DNA of 64,000 bases, from NCBI GenBank assembly GCA_963169105.1, contig OY720636.1:97557025-97621024 (forward strand), given 5' to 3'. Under the pieces are notes generated by a model. The model saw nothing but the letters and a program-made list of their open reading frames with translations, was not told where the DNA came from and ran no database searches. Origin of the DNA: Ceriagrion tenellum (taxonomy: Eukaryota > Arthropoda > Insecta > Odonata > Coenagrionidae). Of the stretch, positions 31,985-45,279 are shown one piece after another (position 1 is the stretch's first letter; every line of letters starts with the position of its first letter). Made by a program: the position numbers and the translations under genes.

Positions 31985-34900
31985 TTGAACTTCCGTCGTA
32001 GAAGTTCCAATTCCATTATGTGCGGAGAACAAAGCTTCCGCCACAGAGAAATGGAAACTTCAGGTTACCTCCCTTGAAGCTTACCTGTCAGGTGACCAGT
32101 CTTTCGTTCCAAGAATTAATTTGCTCCTCTAGTTCTATTTTGCATTCAATCTAACTTTCCAAACTCGCATGTTTTGAATAATCTTATGAAGAAACGAAGC
32201 ATACGCCTTATTTTTAGACCACCTACAGATATTAAAATACTCTGCCCCTGAATTATCAGTAGGTACAATATATATAGCAAGTTTGCACTATTTTCACAAG
32301 GCAAAATTCAAACTGTGCAGCAGCGAAATTGAACATTCGGGATGGATGAATATGGGACGAATTAAAGGCTTTTATAGAAGGGCATTATTTTCAAATATTA
32401 ACAGTATCTCCAAGTTTTTAATACATTAGTACTTTCCATGGCTGGTTTTGCATCTTGTTAATGACAAAACGTATGTAAACCTTGGTCAGTCTGCATTGAT
32501 TACTTTTAAATAGTACATCTTTAAAATTGTAAAGAAGAATTTAACACGTGGTATTAGTTATCATTTTTTAGTAGCATGCAGACTGGTGATACGATTAGTT
32601 GCTAAAATAGTTCTGCAAATATCATTTTCAAGGCCTGAATAAAAACTTTTAAATCATTTGAAGTCCGTTTTAGGCATCCTAAAATGCGTTACGCTGATGG
32701 AAGCAGTAAACAGTGGTTACCTTGAGTGAAATTGGCGAGGAAGCCTTAAGCGGATTTTCTTTTCATGCATGAATACTAATTCTGGATGCTCAATTAAGAC
32801 CATGCATAAACAATGAAATCCAGCTCGGCGTTGGCAGTTGAAGTTTAGCTATAAATCCTGCGGCATGGTCAATCTGCGAGTAGCACTTTGCCGTCTACGT
32901 GCAGTTAAACTCATGAAGCTACAGGTCAGTTTCAGCGAGCGTATCCTTTCACATATACGAATGTGGAAATCACAGAATACCTGGGAAAGAAGCGACTAGA
33001 CCGTCTGCAATACCTGTGGTCATGATATTGTTTGAAGTTTAGCAACACCAGGGAATATTAGCTTATCAGATCCAAAGATGTGCGATCGGTATACTAACAG
33101 CTCTCTAGGGAAGTTCCGCTTTCATCTAACTCTTTGAAGGTACCAGGGGAAATGGGCCATTGCTAAGGTGAATTAACCTGGGGGAAACGTTCTGTGGTCC
33201 AAGACCCCGAAGAAAATTCAAGCACTTATCACGGTTGATAGATTAATTACCGAGAATGGATGTGATTGTCAAGCACGACGTCAATGAGACAAATGTAGAT
33301 AGTCAAACATTCAGCAATAAAGGGTTAATGCGTACTAAAACTAATGAAGCAGGTTCTAATACTTACTGAACGCCCTGCTCTGCTCCGGCTGGATTTCAAG
33401 TTTCTACAAGCGTCGTGTTTGAGATGAAAGTGTTGCAGCGGGATCTGAAAAAATAGACAGAAATAAAAAACGGTAAAACATTTAGACGTTTCACATTAAG
33501 GAATATGGCCTCGAATTTTACAGGAATACGTCTATGCGCGTATCCTAGAGTGGGTATTATTAACCAATCGTCGAGGTTGCCGGCTTCTTTTGGGGTACGC
33601 GTATTAACATTGCGGCCTTCCCACAGCAGTTCTACTCATTTCGCGTCTTTTCCGATGAAATAGATGCCCTTGTATTTATCCTTGTCTTCTCAATTAATAA
33701 GGGCCGAAATTCGATTTTTTTTTAAATTCCGAAAACTTACTCGTTACCAATCAAAAACAAATAATGTGAAAGTAAGTGTTTTTGCCACAATAGACAAATC
33801 CTTTCGTAAAATTTTATTTTACTTCAATATCAACACCTTATTAAAATTAAGTTATTAGATTCAATGCGCAAAAGTTTTCACTTAAGCCCAAAAAGTCGGC
33901 CAGTTGCTTAAAGCCCCAAACCTTCGCCTCGCATATGCGTGATGATGGGTTATTATCTAATATTATTCGTATAACCGATTGAACAAGACCGTGGTACTAA
34001 AACTTGAGTAACTATAATTCACAGCATTGTTAGAACCACCCTGCGAACGCTACATAGTTGATTTCGTCCTGGTCCCCTTTTTTATCGGACAGATTTGAAA
34101 ATCGATTCCACGTCAAAAACACTACGGGAAGAAAAACTTTGAAGAAACTCATAATTTCTCACCCATCTAAACGCATGGTCTCGTTTTCTTCTTTAATATA
34201 TAAACCTAGATGTATGTCTATACCTCCCATACCATTTCAGGAAATGACTGATAAATAATGTACATAGCACGTTTCATTTCTGCGCAGGGGAACTCGGAGC
34301 CTACATTTTTTTCTTCTGTAAGATTATTCTAGCAATATTTCCGAGTAAATTTTCGCTGTTTCATTAAATTAACAATGATCTCTGTTTTCTTCCAATTCAT
34401 GTCATAAAATTGGTCACAATACTTCTCGCTCCGACCAGAACTTCTTTGCCAAATTTTCTTTGGACTCAATTTGCCTCCCTAAAGGTTCTTATTTCAGACG
34501 CTATAATTTCACCTTTTTCTTTCCTCTCTATAACGCCTACACCTTATCATCTTTAGCCCAAAATTCCGCCTCCAATATTTGCACAGCCAGTTTCTTGGGC
34601 TTACCACACAGAATTTTGAAATTCGCCGCCCACCACGTTGAGAGACGGAACCGCACAGTCGCGTCTCGACCACATTGGGAGAAAACTTTCACATTCATTT
34701 TCACATAGTTCCAATTTCAACGCGCTGAATATAGCGCATTCTTTTACCAATAAAAGGCAGCACTAGGCTTAGGAAAATCAAAATATTATTTACAGCTCTT
34801 ATCTAAACTATTTTCATTGGTATGATATCAATGATTCGGAACATAGTCCATTTACTTGATATTCCAAAGAGATAATGATGTTCATCCGGAATATAGTTTA

Positions 34901-36584
34901 TACCATATTGCACGCAATAATATGTAATTACCAGTACAAGTATCTAGATTGCTGTCAATATTTGTCTGATTTACATTTTACAACTCATACCGAGGAAAGT
35001 ACTGACTAATTAATTTTCATCACGACGTGACTGACCTAGCATACATTGTTCATTCCAGTCCAGGCAAATGATTTTTTCCACTGTGAATTTCCCACGATTA
35101 CGAGGCCACTAGTGGGTGACTCCGTTAAAGTTACTGCATGACTAGCTTCGTAGTTCTTTGAAAACATAAATAAATAAAACAAATAATGAAAAATTCTGCT
35201 TAATATGAAGTGTTTATATTGACTATTTCAATGCCACACATTCAGCTTTTGGAAGCATTAGCCTCGACCCTAATTTGTGCAAATGGACTCTGACAGAAAT
35301 CGTGACAAATTTTTCTGAATGAACAATCTTCAAAAGGTTAACTTCTAATGCAGCTCGTTTATATACAATCTAACATTTTTTCTCTTAATTTATTAAAATA
35401 TCCCAATTATGAGTTCTAGTCAACATTTTTAGGATGGTGATGTATCTATATGTTTGATAAAAATTACTATTAGGTACTAAAAACTTATGGCATTACACAT
35501 CTACTGTTTTACTGCATTACACATGTACTGACTGTACTGTACAAATGAATTACGAAAAATTAGCATGAACGTTTATACGATTCCCTCAAAAAAGTGACTA
35601 TCATTGAGGCAGAAAATCTTCCGAAATTATAAATTAAAAAAATAAATCCCTTCATTATCCATTCGTCATCCCAATACTAGCAGGAAGCAAATTTTCATCG
35701 GAATTCAAACTGGCTCATGGGTGGTCCTGGGAAAGCTGTGATCACCAATAACTGAAAATCCCTGCGAGTAGTTTATTACACACCTTGTTTAATGACAAAT
35801 AAAACATTCAGAAGAGACATATATCTTCCCTGACCGATAAATGGTAATCCATACAAGCACTTACTGTAGAATCACACGAGCCTATCCGTTCCTTGGTAAT
35901 TAAGATAGCTAGAGGGCGAATCCCAAGTCGCTGAGTACACAGTCGACTAAATTGAAAATAAATGTTGGGCCACACAGCTCACAAATGAATCAATTTATTC
36001 ATTGAAAAGAACGAATAATATTGGAAAGAACGAATAGATGGCTCTCGAATATTCGTCGAAATTTTATTTCTAATAAACTAATAATATACAATAGGAGTTT
36101 TAATTTCAGAGATTATACAATTAGAACCATTGTAATGATATGAAAGATTAAAGTGCAATAAGACTATGGGTAAAAATAGCATATCGTTAATGTAATTTTT
36201 TTCACTTTTATCTATAAAAATAGTACAAATGAAAACCCGCAAGCATAGTTTCAAGCAATCTTTATATAAACAAAAATCTCTTCAACATCTAAAAGCATCA
36301 AATTTTATATCAATGGAAACAAATCAGACAGTTGAATACCTGTCGCTAAAAGAGAGATGGGAAAGAAAATATGTTCTTAGTTTTGATATCGATAAATGTA
36401 ACAACTTCTCTAATTAAAAATGAAGAGTAAATCGAATATAATTAATCGAGCCATAACTAATTAACAGCTAAATACCGTTTAATCTTTTATTTATATTACC
36501 TTGACTACTCATCTTGCTAAATGTAAATACGTACGATCAGATCTTTCCTTTATCTAGGCTATTTTATCCTAATTATGAGGTACT
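31985..36584. other. Unassigned AT-rich sequence
   Basis: About 4.6 kb in which I see no gene, repeat family or structured element. The longest frames (62-82 codons) resemble chance frames. Confidence 0.3.
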
Positions 36585-37290
36585 TACCCCTGTCCTAATT
36601 AATGCGATGAGAAAAATTCAATTCCTCTCACGCGACGAAGAAATTACGCGGGAGGTCAAGTTCATTCCGCCGCCTGAAACAGGTTTAAGCCGGGTCGCGG
36701 CTGAAGGGAGGAGGAAAGTTTCTCTGGGCTTTCACTTTCGATTGGTTAAATAAATGGGGGACATATAGTGGAGAAGGGACGAGTTAGGCGAAGTGTGTAA
36801 TCGAGGGGCAGGATCCGAGGGAATAGGGTTCGATTAGCCCGAGGGAATTCGAGGACGAAACTAACTGCACGGGGCGAAATTCCGTTAATCAACGTTTGCT
36901 TGTGTTCGCTTTAAAAAAGAAAAGAGGGTAAAAAAAATCTTCCCGGAACCTAATGAGTTTAATAGCAGTTTATTTCGCCCCGAATTTTTCGGGTGAGAAA
37001 TATAATTAACAAATCAAATTTAATGAGAGATTAGGAGCGAGTTAAAAGCCCGGATTGGTATTGCACAGATAGGGAGGAGAAACGAGAGATTGTGATGAGA
37101 AAAATGAGCTGGAAGTTAGGTCGGTTTGGCATCGCGCGTCGAGGGCGGACTCTATCGGGAGAACGGAGAAGTGAATGGAAGCTGGAGAAGAGGAAGAAAA
37201 GGAGTGTGTGGGGAGGACATTTGCGAATATTAGGCGCAGAAGAGAAGAAAGGAAGCAGCAATGGACCTTTTATAATTAAAAGGAGTTAAA
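36585..37290. other. GC-rich, purine-skewed island
   Basis: Locally rich in CG and GA on the plus strand, flanked by AT-rich DNA. No coding motif is seen. One of about ten such islands. Confidence 0.4.
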
Positions 37291-37354
37291 TGTTTAGCTT
37301 AATTGGTCCTTGCAGTTGGAGATTAAACTGTACTTAAAAGAAATCCAGAAACAA

Positions 37355-37460
37355 ATTAATAAAACTACATGGATAAGTATAAAATTATTTATAAATTAAT
37401 ACTTGAATAAGTATCAGATTATTAATGAATTAATAGAACTACATGGATAAGTATGAGAAA
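37355..37460 (+). repeat. Short tandem duplication
   Basis: AACTACATGGATAAGTAT occurs at about 37364 and again at about 37437; ATAAGTAT occurs a third time between them. The period is about 73 bp. Confidence 0.65.
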
Positions 37461-40314
37461 ATTTACATATGAGAATTACTATGACACGTATTAACTCTAG
37501 ATGATACCTCACTAAGATTGAAAGTCTTGTTATTGAGTTTTATGAAAAGAGATAAAAAAACTCATGGTATTAGAGGAACTTTAAAATTTGACTTGAATAG
37601 TTTTTAATTTTAAAACCATATATAATCTAAATTATGGTCGTGATTTCCTCATAGATGCCTTCATCAAAGCGATGGATTAAAAAAAAATGACATCCTCGCG
37701 GTTAAAGTGATAATGTATTCAAAATGCAGTTTAGCTACAAGATTATGTCAGCAACAGCAAGGCTATATTCTCTTATGTTATCTTGTACAGGCCTATTTCC
37801 CACCCAATACGCAAAATCCGTGAATCCTAATTCCATAGTTGCTCTGTGTCCATCGCTTTTTTACAAAGAGAAACACGAGATGTTGGTTTAGAATCAGACT
37901 TGGCGCGACCCTCAGCGTTTACGCACCAATGACACAGGCAGTAAGGGAACCATCAATCGTAAATGATTGTGACGCTATTTTTATCATTTCTTAATTAGAT
38001 ATAGTAATCACAGAGCATGGAAACGTGTTTTTTTTACACATTTTCATAGGACAGCAGTAAACGCAATGTAAATCCGTTAATGCGTATGGCCATTTAGTGA
38101 TGTTCAATTAATTAAAAATCACATGTGTGGACCCAGAAAATATATATTCCATAGAAATTACCAAACTTGTGCTCTGGTACTGATGGACCTTTTAATTAAT
38201 ACCACGCGGTTCGTAGAGAGATTTACATTAGTCAAAAGAGTTCTCTATTCGCGCATTTTAACTTAAAAACCATATTGAATAGGAAAATAAATCGAAGGCC
38301 GATACTTTTATTGGAAAAATAGTGTCTCTTAAAGCCCTATCAGAAAAGAAAAAATGTGATCCGAAGTTAATAATCGATCCAATCTGAAATCATCATCATG
38401 TTTACCAAATGATAGGACGAAAAATTTGTGTGGTCACACCTTTCTGCCGATGGAGTAAAAAATACCTTGAAATAAACTTAATGCATTTCATTGGACGAAA
38501 AAATGTTTTTAGTTAACAATTTTGGCTTAAGAGGCGTTGACTAATGAAATGAGAGGATACGATGAAAAAAATTGATTGAATTAAGGGGATGTAAAGGGAA
38601 ATAGCTTGATATTCAAATGGTATACCCTAGCGAAATATAAAAAGCTATGACGAACTCATTAAGCCCAAGGTTATTTTTCCGAGTCCTTATGGGGTGATTT
38701 GCCTTTAAATTTAGCTTAACAAACACTGAGTGATATTGAGGATAAACAAGTTTTATCGTGCAGAACTCACATCCTTTTAGTATAAACTTCCTTATTTACC
38801 GAAAATAATAATTTAAATTTTCTGATTTTTCATTTCTTTGCACAGCCTAGGATTTCAATTTTAAGGGTATACAGAAAATATTACAATAATTTCGTTCTAC
38901 ACCTCAAAAACTGTCAGATACGACAAAATAAGAGATATAATAATGCTCTGTAAAACTGCCGGATACAAAAAAAAATACTCTTTTCACGCACCATTAGTAG
39001 CGATAACAAAAACAGAGCGAAAAAAATCCTTTAACATACTGTACACTCTAGTTCTCTCTCTCTTCCAATTCTGTTTCTCTATTTCCTCCAACGTTTTTGG
39101 TTGGTGAGAAAGCTCTCATTGCCAAACAGTTGCGGCATTGCACACATTAGTGTGTGCTGTATATATAAAGCGTTGAGACTCTAGAGTTAAAAAAGCATTA
39201 CCTTCTAAACGATACAACGGAACTATATACAATATAAGACAATATCTTGTCGATTTATATGTATAACAATGAACATTACACTTTTGCTTCTTTAAACTTA
39301 GACGTACTCTTATTAAAATTTACTTGTCTCGGCATTTTGAACTTGAAAGTTATATTTGAGTACACGGAGTCCTTTTGGTATTCACACTTTTACCATCTGT
39401 CACCATATTATCTCCCAATTTGGAATAAAACAGCCTAGTTTATTCATATTACTAAGCTAAAAAAAACATGTTTTACAACTGAAATGTATTGTACAATAAT
39501 GTTATAACATATGATAAAATTGTTGATGAATGGGAAATATTATATTTTACACAACCACAATATTGGATGTGAATCTATTGAACAAACATTAAAGAATCGC
39601 GCTTCGAATTCTTCAAAAAGAATTAAAAGCTTACAAAAAGGTCTTTAGTCATAAATTTTGCCTAAATTTTGATTACCACGCAAAATACTGAAGTTAAACA
39701 ATGCCTTAAAAAAATTTGAAGTTTTGTCTTAGACTTCCATGGTGAGTAGGTACTGGTTCCATTTCTCATCTCGGATTCAGCCACTTCATTTGTTTTTTCG
39801 ACACCCTCCATAGGAGGAGAAACGTCAGAAAAACTACGACGCGATTGAGTACTGGAAGAGAAATCGATCCAGTTCAAATTAAAAATATGGCTCTTTAACC
39901 ACTCCTAATGCTGCAAGTATAATTTAGGACTCAGCTACTGAAGCACTGTGGTCCTCTTTAGCACTTTAAGTGCTAAGAACCTAATGGTACGTAGTCCTCT
40001 ATTTTCTGAGGAATATGGACGTAATGTCTTCCATGGAATACTTTTATTAAATGGCAGCTGCACGTCATGGTATGGCTACATTCTTTCTGGTAGACATACA
40101 TGGCTAAAATAAATTTTAATGGTAAATAAAGGTTCATAAACCTATATTCAAGAGAGTTTTATATTAAAATCCAGGTAAGTGTGTTAAGTTCTCAGTTTTT
40201 CGGAGAGGAACTTTAATTTAAAGGCCAGCATGCATGGTGTTAAAATACAGGACATGCCGGTAAGTTCTGAATCCACTTTCGCAATATTATCTACTACTCA
40301 TAGCTGCATTTTTA
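37461..40314. other. Unassigned AT-rich sequence
   Basis: A minus-strand frame at 39662-39877 begins after a plausible acceptor (CTCTTCCAG) and is rich in Ser/Glu, but no donor or relative was found. Confidence 0.3.
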
Positions 40315-40665
40315 TTCAAGTTAACAAGTAAGAAAACGAGAAGGATGAAAGTGAATGGGAGATAAGAACGAAGACTCGGGATGAGAGGATAGGAGATGGA
40401 GGAAGTGGGAGGGTTGAGGGGAAGGGATGGGTGCAAATTATCCGGGAGAAATCGGCGCCGGGGCCGTCTCCAGAGGGTTTCACGGTGATGGTGAGGAGAC
40501 GGAGAAATGTGTGCGGCCGGGGAGCAGCGGGAGGTGTGGTGGCGGGGAGAGAATTGGGGAAGTTGGAAGGAAATAGGGCATTAGAAATGATAGGGAATGG
40601 AATTGGAAGGCGTTGGAGAGACTATGCAATTCCTATTGTTCGTAATTGAAATATTAGGGAAAGAG
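40315..40665. other. Purine-rich GC island
   Basis: A plus-strand GA- and GC-rich block with CGGCGCCGGGG-like segments. No recognisable coding. Confidence 0.35.
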
Positions 40666-42335
40666 ATGAAAGTAGACACTTTACGGAGGTCAAGGACGAA
40701 TTTCAATCACTACTCATTTACAATACGAAATTAAATAATTGTTAACATTCAGATTGTTGAAATTTTGCTTAGGAATGTAAAGCTTTTTAAAGCTTTAACA
40801 CCGTCTTGAGGATAAAATAATAAATGGAAAAGTTTGGATTCAGCAAGCAGTTCACCCGCAATAACATTGGTAATAATGATAAAAGTACAACTGATTTTAC
40901 CTTAAGATGACGCAGACCGTGGAATCATGTAGTGCAGTTGGTTTAAGTCCAACGATACAAAGTGTTTCTATCATTCATGCACAGGACTCTCCATTATGTC
41001 ATTCCTGTCGCGTTTTGCGTAAAGTCTAATGGCTTTTTTCCACGACATTGAGTCACAATTAAAATCAGAAAATTTGGTGTTAAATGCATATCTTTCGATT
41101 CAATGCTCGCACAATAGTAATTTCTAAACGCAATTAGGGCATTGCTTCACTATGAAACCGGATGAAGGAATACGCTGAGCTATAATTTTTGTAATGCACC
41201 CTATAGTATGCTGAATCCTAACAGAAAAGGAAATTTTTTCTCGCTGAAAACGCCGCTCTTGAAATAAACTCTATCTCAGTTCAGGCGAGATGAATGAAGA
41301 TTTCAGGGTGGAAAAAATATCTTCGATGGACAAATAATTTTATTATACATATGTCACAAAATTGACCAATACAATATACAAAATATTCAAGATTCAGCCA
41401 GCCGTTTCCTACAGAATCAATGAATACATTGTCCAAGCGCGAGAGGTCCGGCTCTATGCAAAATTATATTCCTGAATGCTCTAAAAGGTGTGGAATTCTC
41501 ATTGTCTACTTCCGGTGTTTTGGGAACTTGGAAATAACAAATGGAGTTGAAAATTTCACTGTTGTTTGCGCACGACACCTCATTGTTGAAATCATTCACA
41601 TCATTGTTACTGTCCTGCTGAATCACGGTAAACACACTCGATGATCATGGTTTTCATGCGCATAATAATTCATTAAAATAATATAAACATGCACGCAAAT
41701 TAAAGAAAATTAATTTTAACACTCACTGGTAAATTGCATAACTATTAAACGCTTTCATTTTAAAATTAATCTTCATACAGACTTAAATCTTTTTATCCAC
41801 AAATACATAAAGGTGGAAATGCTCGCCAATTCCCTAATAAAACTAATCGTGCTCTATTGAGTATCAGGTCTAGGCAATCATATGCGATTCTACTGCATGC
41901 CAGCAAAGATCTGTTACGCCGTCCCATGCCCTAAATAATATCTGATCGCATTGACTTTGTTAAATATTCAAGGCTTTGTTACTCTCAGCTGTTCTTCATT
42001 ATGTTGATGGTTGTTTCGTTTCTTTAAGTTGTTAATTATGATATACTTATTGTTTTAATAGAAATACTGTTTTGATAATTTTTGAATTTTTATTTTTGGA
42101 AGAGGTTATTAAGATGCAGTTGATAAAGGGAGAAAGTGTGGTTGTTGCAAAAGAGGCTACTGAGAGATTATTTAAGATGTATTGTGGTCTCAATGAAGAA
42201 GTGTCTGGAACTTCAAAAGCGTATGAAACTTTGGAATATAAATAATTAACTGAACAAAAGGTCACGAAGTTACATGTCATACAAAGTGGTAGTCCACGAG
42301 GAAAAAGTTACCGCTGTTTTCCTCCCATAACAGCT
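40666..42335. other. Unassigned AT-rich sequence
   Basis: The minus-strand frame at 41417-41635 is Asn/Asp-rich and could be a fragment of a real protein, but it has no recognised relative. Confidence 0.3.
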
Positions 42336-42860
42336 CTAGCACAAGAGAATGTCCCCGTATGTAAAGAGCATAAGAAGGGAGGTGTCAAGAGCGGAGGAAG
42401 CATCCGAAAAGAACCCAAAGTTGGAAGATTGGAGAGACGTGCTGATGAAAGATTGGAGGCAGGTGCTGATATTGGCGAGCACGGTGAGTGTGTGAGGTTT
42501 CTTATAGGAGACTTGGGGAGAAGGAGAGAAGAGAGTATTAAGGTGGGCTTGCTCTCGGAATGCGGAGACCTTAGGAGACCCTTAGGAGGCCGAACCCCCC
42601 CCGTTGCCCCTCAGCCCTCGAAAAACCTCCCCTCGAGGTGGAAGGCGGCGCGGATAAATTTCATTCGGACCGCCGAGAGTGACGACGGCGGCATCGAGAG
42701 ATGGAGGAGGGGCGTGTTTGAGGACAGATAAGAGGGGTGAAGCCGATGGGGAGGTTTTAGACGTGGGTATAGGAGAGAGGGACTGCGGATTGAAAGGAAC
42801 GACGGGTTATCCGTATATGCTCACCCGCGGGTAGGTCGGTATCGATTCTCGCGCGTCGTC
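42336..42860. other. GC-rich purine-skewed island
   Basis: GAGG-type tracts with CpG-rich patches, for example near 42590-42700. A 100-codon plus frame here is Arg/Gly-rich and looks compositional. Confidence 0.35.
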
Positions 42861-43079
42861 CAAGGGTTTGTGGGGATAGATTTCGGGAAAAAGCAACCTT
42901 AAATTCTGACGTACACACCTTTTGGATCCAAGACCATTGACTATCATGGCATAGACAGGGAAAGTATTCGTCCTACTCATTGGTTGTTTAATACCAAGAT
43001 TGGTTGACTGCAGCCCTCGACCCTTCCCTATCAAATCCTAGCTCCCTTTACTCCTGGATTCTCCTTGGTACTACCCTCG

Positions 43080-43495
43080 TTAAAAACTGCTACGAACAAA
43101 CATATAGTGTTACACAACTGTTATAGGGATTAAGCTGGGAGCCCCTAGAGACTTGGAGGCTGCACGCTAGGCATAGGCCGCTTGACAATTTCAGAACTGA
43201 AATTTTTCAGAGCAACACAGAGAATATTACCATGACGCCTCACTACATTTCTAGGTCTGACAGATACAATAAAATAAGAGAGATACTTTGCCGAACAGAT
43301 AGGTACAAAAACTCGTTCTTTCCGCGCACAATAGGCGACCACAATAGAAACTGAGCTCCTCCAAACACACTCTCATAGGACATGTCACCATTTCAACTCC
43401 AAAACTTTTACATCTTTACACGGCTGGTGACCTACCACCTCCTGCCACACGCCCAAGCGGCGGCTCGCAGGGTAGTATGTAGATGTGTATTTAAC
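43080..43495 (+). mobile_element. LINE 3' end, reference copy E
   Basis: The clearest copy of the recurrent LINE tail. On the plus strand it encodes KNCYEQTYSVTQLL, a stop, then GLSWEPLETWRLHARH, ISRSDRYNKIREILCRTDRY, KNSFFPRTIGDHNRN and a stop at 43350. LGWExLExRR followed by CRTxxYxxSFFPRTIRDWN is a hallmark of jockey/CR1-like RT C-termini. The 3' UTR (CATGTCACCATTTC, GGCTGGTGACCTACC, CTGCCACACGCC) ends in GTATGTAGATGTGTA. Only one stop lies in the aligned part. The minus-strand frame at 43145 is its shadow. Confidence 0.85.
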
Positions 43496-43839
43496 CACGA
43501 CTTCATAGGTCTCGCCGTTCCTCTCACATCATTCGATCTGGTATTTTATATCTATATGGCTATCCATTTCTAATGTTTTCGCTCAAAAATAGTAAAAAAG
43601 AACAATAAATCCTCGTTTCAAACACATACAGCACCGGAATATTCTTTCTGTTGCCTTTCAACAAGCACTAATTCCTAGCGCTATCCCCTCTGGTTTAGGT
43701 AAAAACAAATACTCATAAATCCAATATTAACTAGATTTTGCCAAAACTAACGTTTCTTAGAGGACCCAGGCTTTATTGACACACAATAAATTGGGGAGAA
43801 TTATGGTCTTTTATGCAAATTAATTTTCACTCCTTTAAA
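43496..43839. other. Unassigned spacer
   Basis: AT-rich, with no feature recognised. Confidence 0.3.
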
Positions 43840-44170
43840 AAAACACAACTTTTATTTCATTCAAAAACTCATGTTCCTTTCCATTTACTCCTCTCACATT
43901 CCAAGTACCGATAGTCCAGTTCGTATACCTAAGTCCGTATCTTGATGGGCCAACCTTATTCAACTTCCGCCCATCGCGGCTTCGGCTGTCCGAGGCTACT
44001 TTGTGACTGTTACTGATATGTTGTAATTGATTATGTAAGTTTTTGTAATAGCTGTAATAGAGTATGCAAGGTTACCAGCCTTAGCAGTACCCGCCCCACG
44101 ACCAGCTTTCCCTGCTAATGATTACGGCACTCTATCGGTCATTTTTGGCACATTTTTGCCAGTATGCCAC
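43840..44170 (-). pseudogene. LINE ORF2 start with endonuclease first motif
   Basis: On the minus strand TIGTWNVRGVNGKEHE (about 43930-43880) matches the first APE-endonuclease motif of RTE-like and related LINEs (IGTWNVRxxNxxGK). YGLRYTNW precedes it, and FLNEIK then a stop follow. Upstream the GC-richer minus-strand sequence near 44170-43950 fits a 5' UTR. The rest of the endonuclease and RT is missing. A fragment of the opposite end of a LINE lies head-to-head on the plus strand from 44300. Confidence 0.6.
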
Positions 44171-44299
44171 AAGAGAAACCAAAGCATAGTAATAACCTAG
44201 GCCCGCTTTCACTATTCTACACAAGCTAGGATCCCTTCTGAACGAACTACCTTGAGATCCAGCATACCGTTTCCCGCGACCCACCACTAAGAGATATAT

Positions 44300-44560
44300 G
44301 CGGTGCACTGACGAATGTGGTTGAGAAAATTCTTTCGAGAAGGAATATTCATAGTCTTAAAAACAGGAGAGCGCGTATGATGCAAGGTATGGGGGTAAAT
44401 GAGGCAAAAGAGGTTTGCAAGGATTGATCAATATGGAAGAAATTATTGAAACAGAGTTAGGTGTAGAAATACGTAACTATGAGTCAAACTTTGTGACTTT
44501 GCCTACCCGGGAAGGGAACAGCGTGATTGATAGATATGTATGTATGTCTTTCTTTATGAC
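44300..44560 (+). pseudogene. LINE C-terminus and 3' tail fragment
   Basis: The plus strand reads RRNIHSLKNRRARMMQGM, then NEAKEVCKD, a stop and SIWKKLL, like the last helices of endonuclease-RT type LINE proteins. A short 3' UTR follows (GCCTACCCGGGAAGGGAACA), ending in GATAGATATGTATGTATG, a microsatellite-like tail as RTE-type LINEs have. The match is short, so the assignment is tentative. Confidence 0.45.
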
Positions 44561-44809
44561 AGTCTTTTAAAAATTTTAGATCATGAAAATATTCGATGAA
44601 AATGACATTCTCCTCTGCGAGAAATTCAGGATATGGCTGACTAAGAAGAATACCGGAAAGAAACTTGGAAGGAAAAAATCGAGAACGGTACTGTTCAATT
44701 TAATTAAGTTTACTATCGCAAAATGCCAAGGTTTTATTTTTCAAGGCTTCTACGCCAATGGCACATTACTACTGTAAGAACTTTTTCAATTTATGAAAGA
44801 AGTCTGTAT
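44561..44809. other. Unassigned spacer
   Basis: A 64-codon plus frame has no relative. Confidence 0.3.
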
Positions 44810-45008
44810 ATTTTATTTATTTATTTATTTATCTTCACTACCCCGAATACAGCACAATGGATCAATTTACATCGGGTGAATAACAGTAACAACGGACGAG
44901 ATACAAACACCCATGTCCTGGGCAGATAATATTCTACCCAGGCGGGACTAGAACCCGCAACCCTAAGGTTAGCTGGCGAGGACTTTACCCCTCCGCCACC
45001 GGGGCCGA
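44810..45008 (-). mobile_element. tRNA-derived SINE with ATAA-repeat tail
   Basis: On the minus strand the head contains an A box (TGGCGGAGGGG, just inside 44998) and a B box (GGGTTCTAGTCCC, about 44952-44940), typical tRNA spacing for a head with a long D arm. A tRNA-unrelated body of about 120 bp follows, then a tail of AAATA/ATAA repeats at 44836-44810. It is only about 200 bp long. No clear target duplication is seen; the TAGATTAGGAAATTT direct repeat next to the head is a separate local duplication. Confidence 0.85.
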
Positions 45009-45024
45009 CCAAACCAAACCAAAC

Positions 45025-45065
45025 TAGATTAGGAAATTTACCAAAATAGATTAGGAAATTTTTAT
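45025..45065 (+). repeat. Short direct duplication
   Basis: TAGATTAGGAAATTT occurs twice in tandem, about 22 bp apart, directly beside the SINE head. Confidence 0.7.
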
Positions 45066-45279
45066 CCTAAGCAATATGAACATAAAAAATGACGTAAATT
45101 TAATATAGATTTTTGTCTGATATGCATTCTCCAAGTGAATATATTTAGTTTTCGCAGAAATTTCTTAGCCAAAAACCAACTCGTAGCTTAACGTCACTCG
45201 GCTCTTGACTTTTCCCACGTAGATGTTTGCGAATGAAAATTTTACCGATATCCGAAAAGGCGAATTAAGAAAACCGGGT

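Noticed and set aside
39662..39877. Ser/Glu-rich minus-strand frame after an acceptor-like CTCTTCCAG
   Set aside because: No donor, no relative and no neighbouring exon; not listed as a gene.
44940..45005. tRNA gene on the minus strand
   Set aside because: The tRNA-like part runs into a SINE body with an ATAA-repeat tail.
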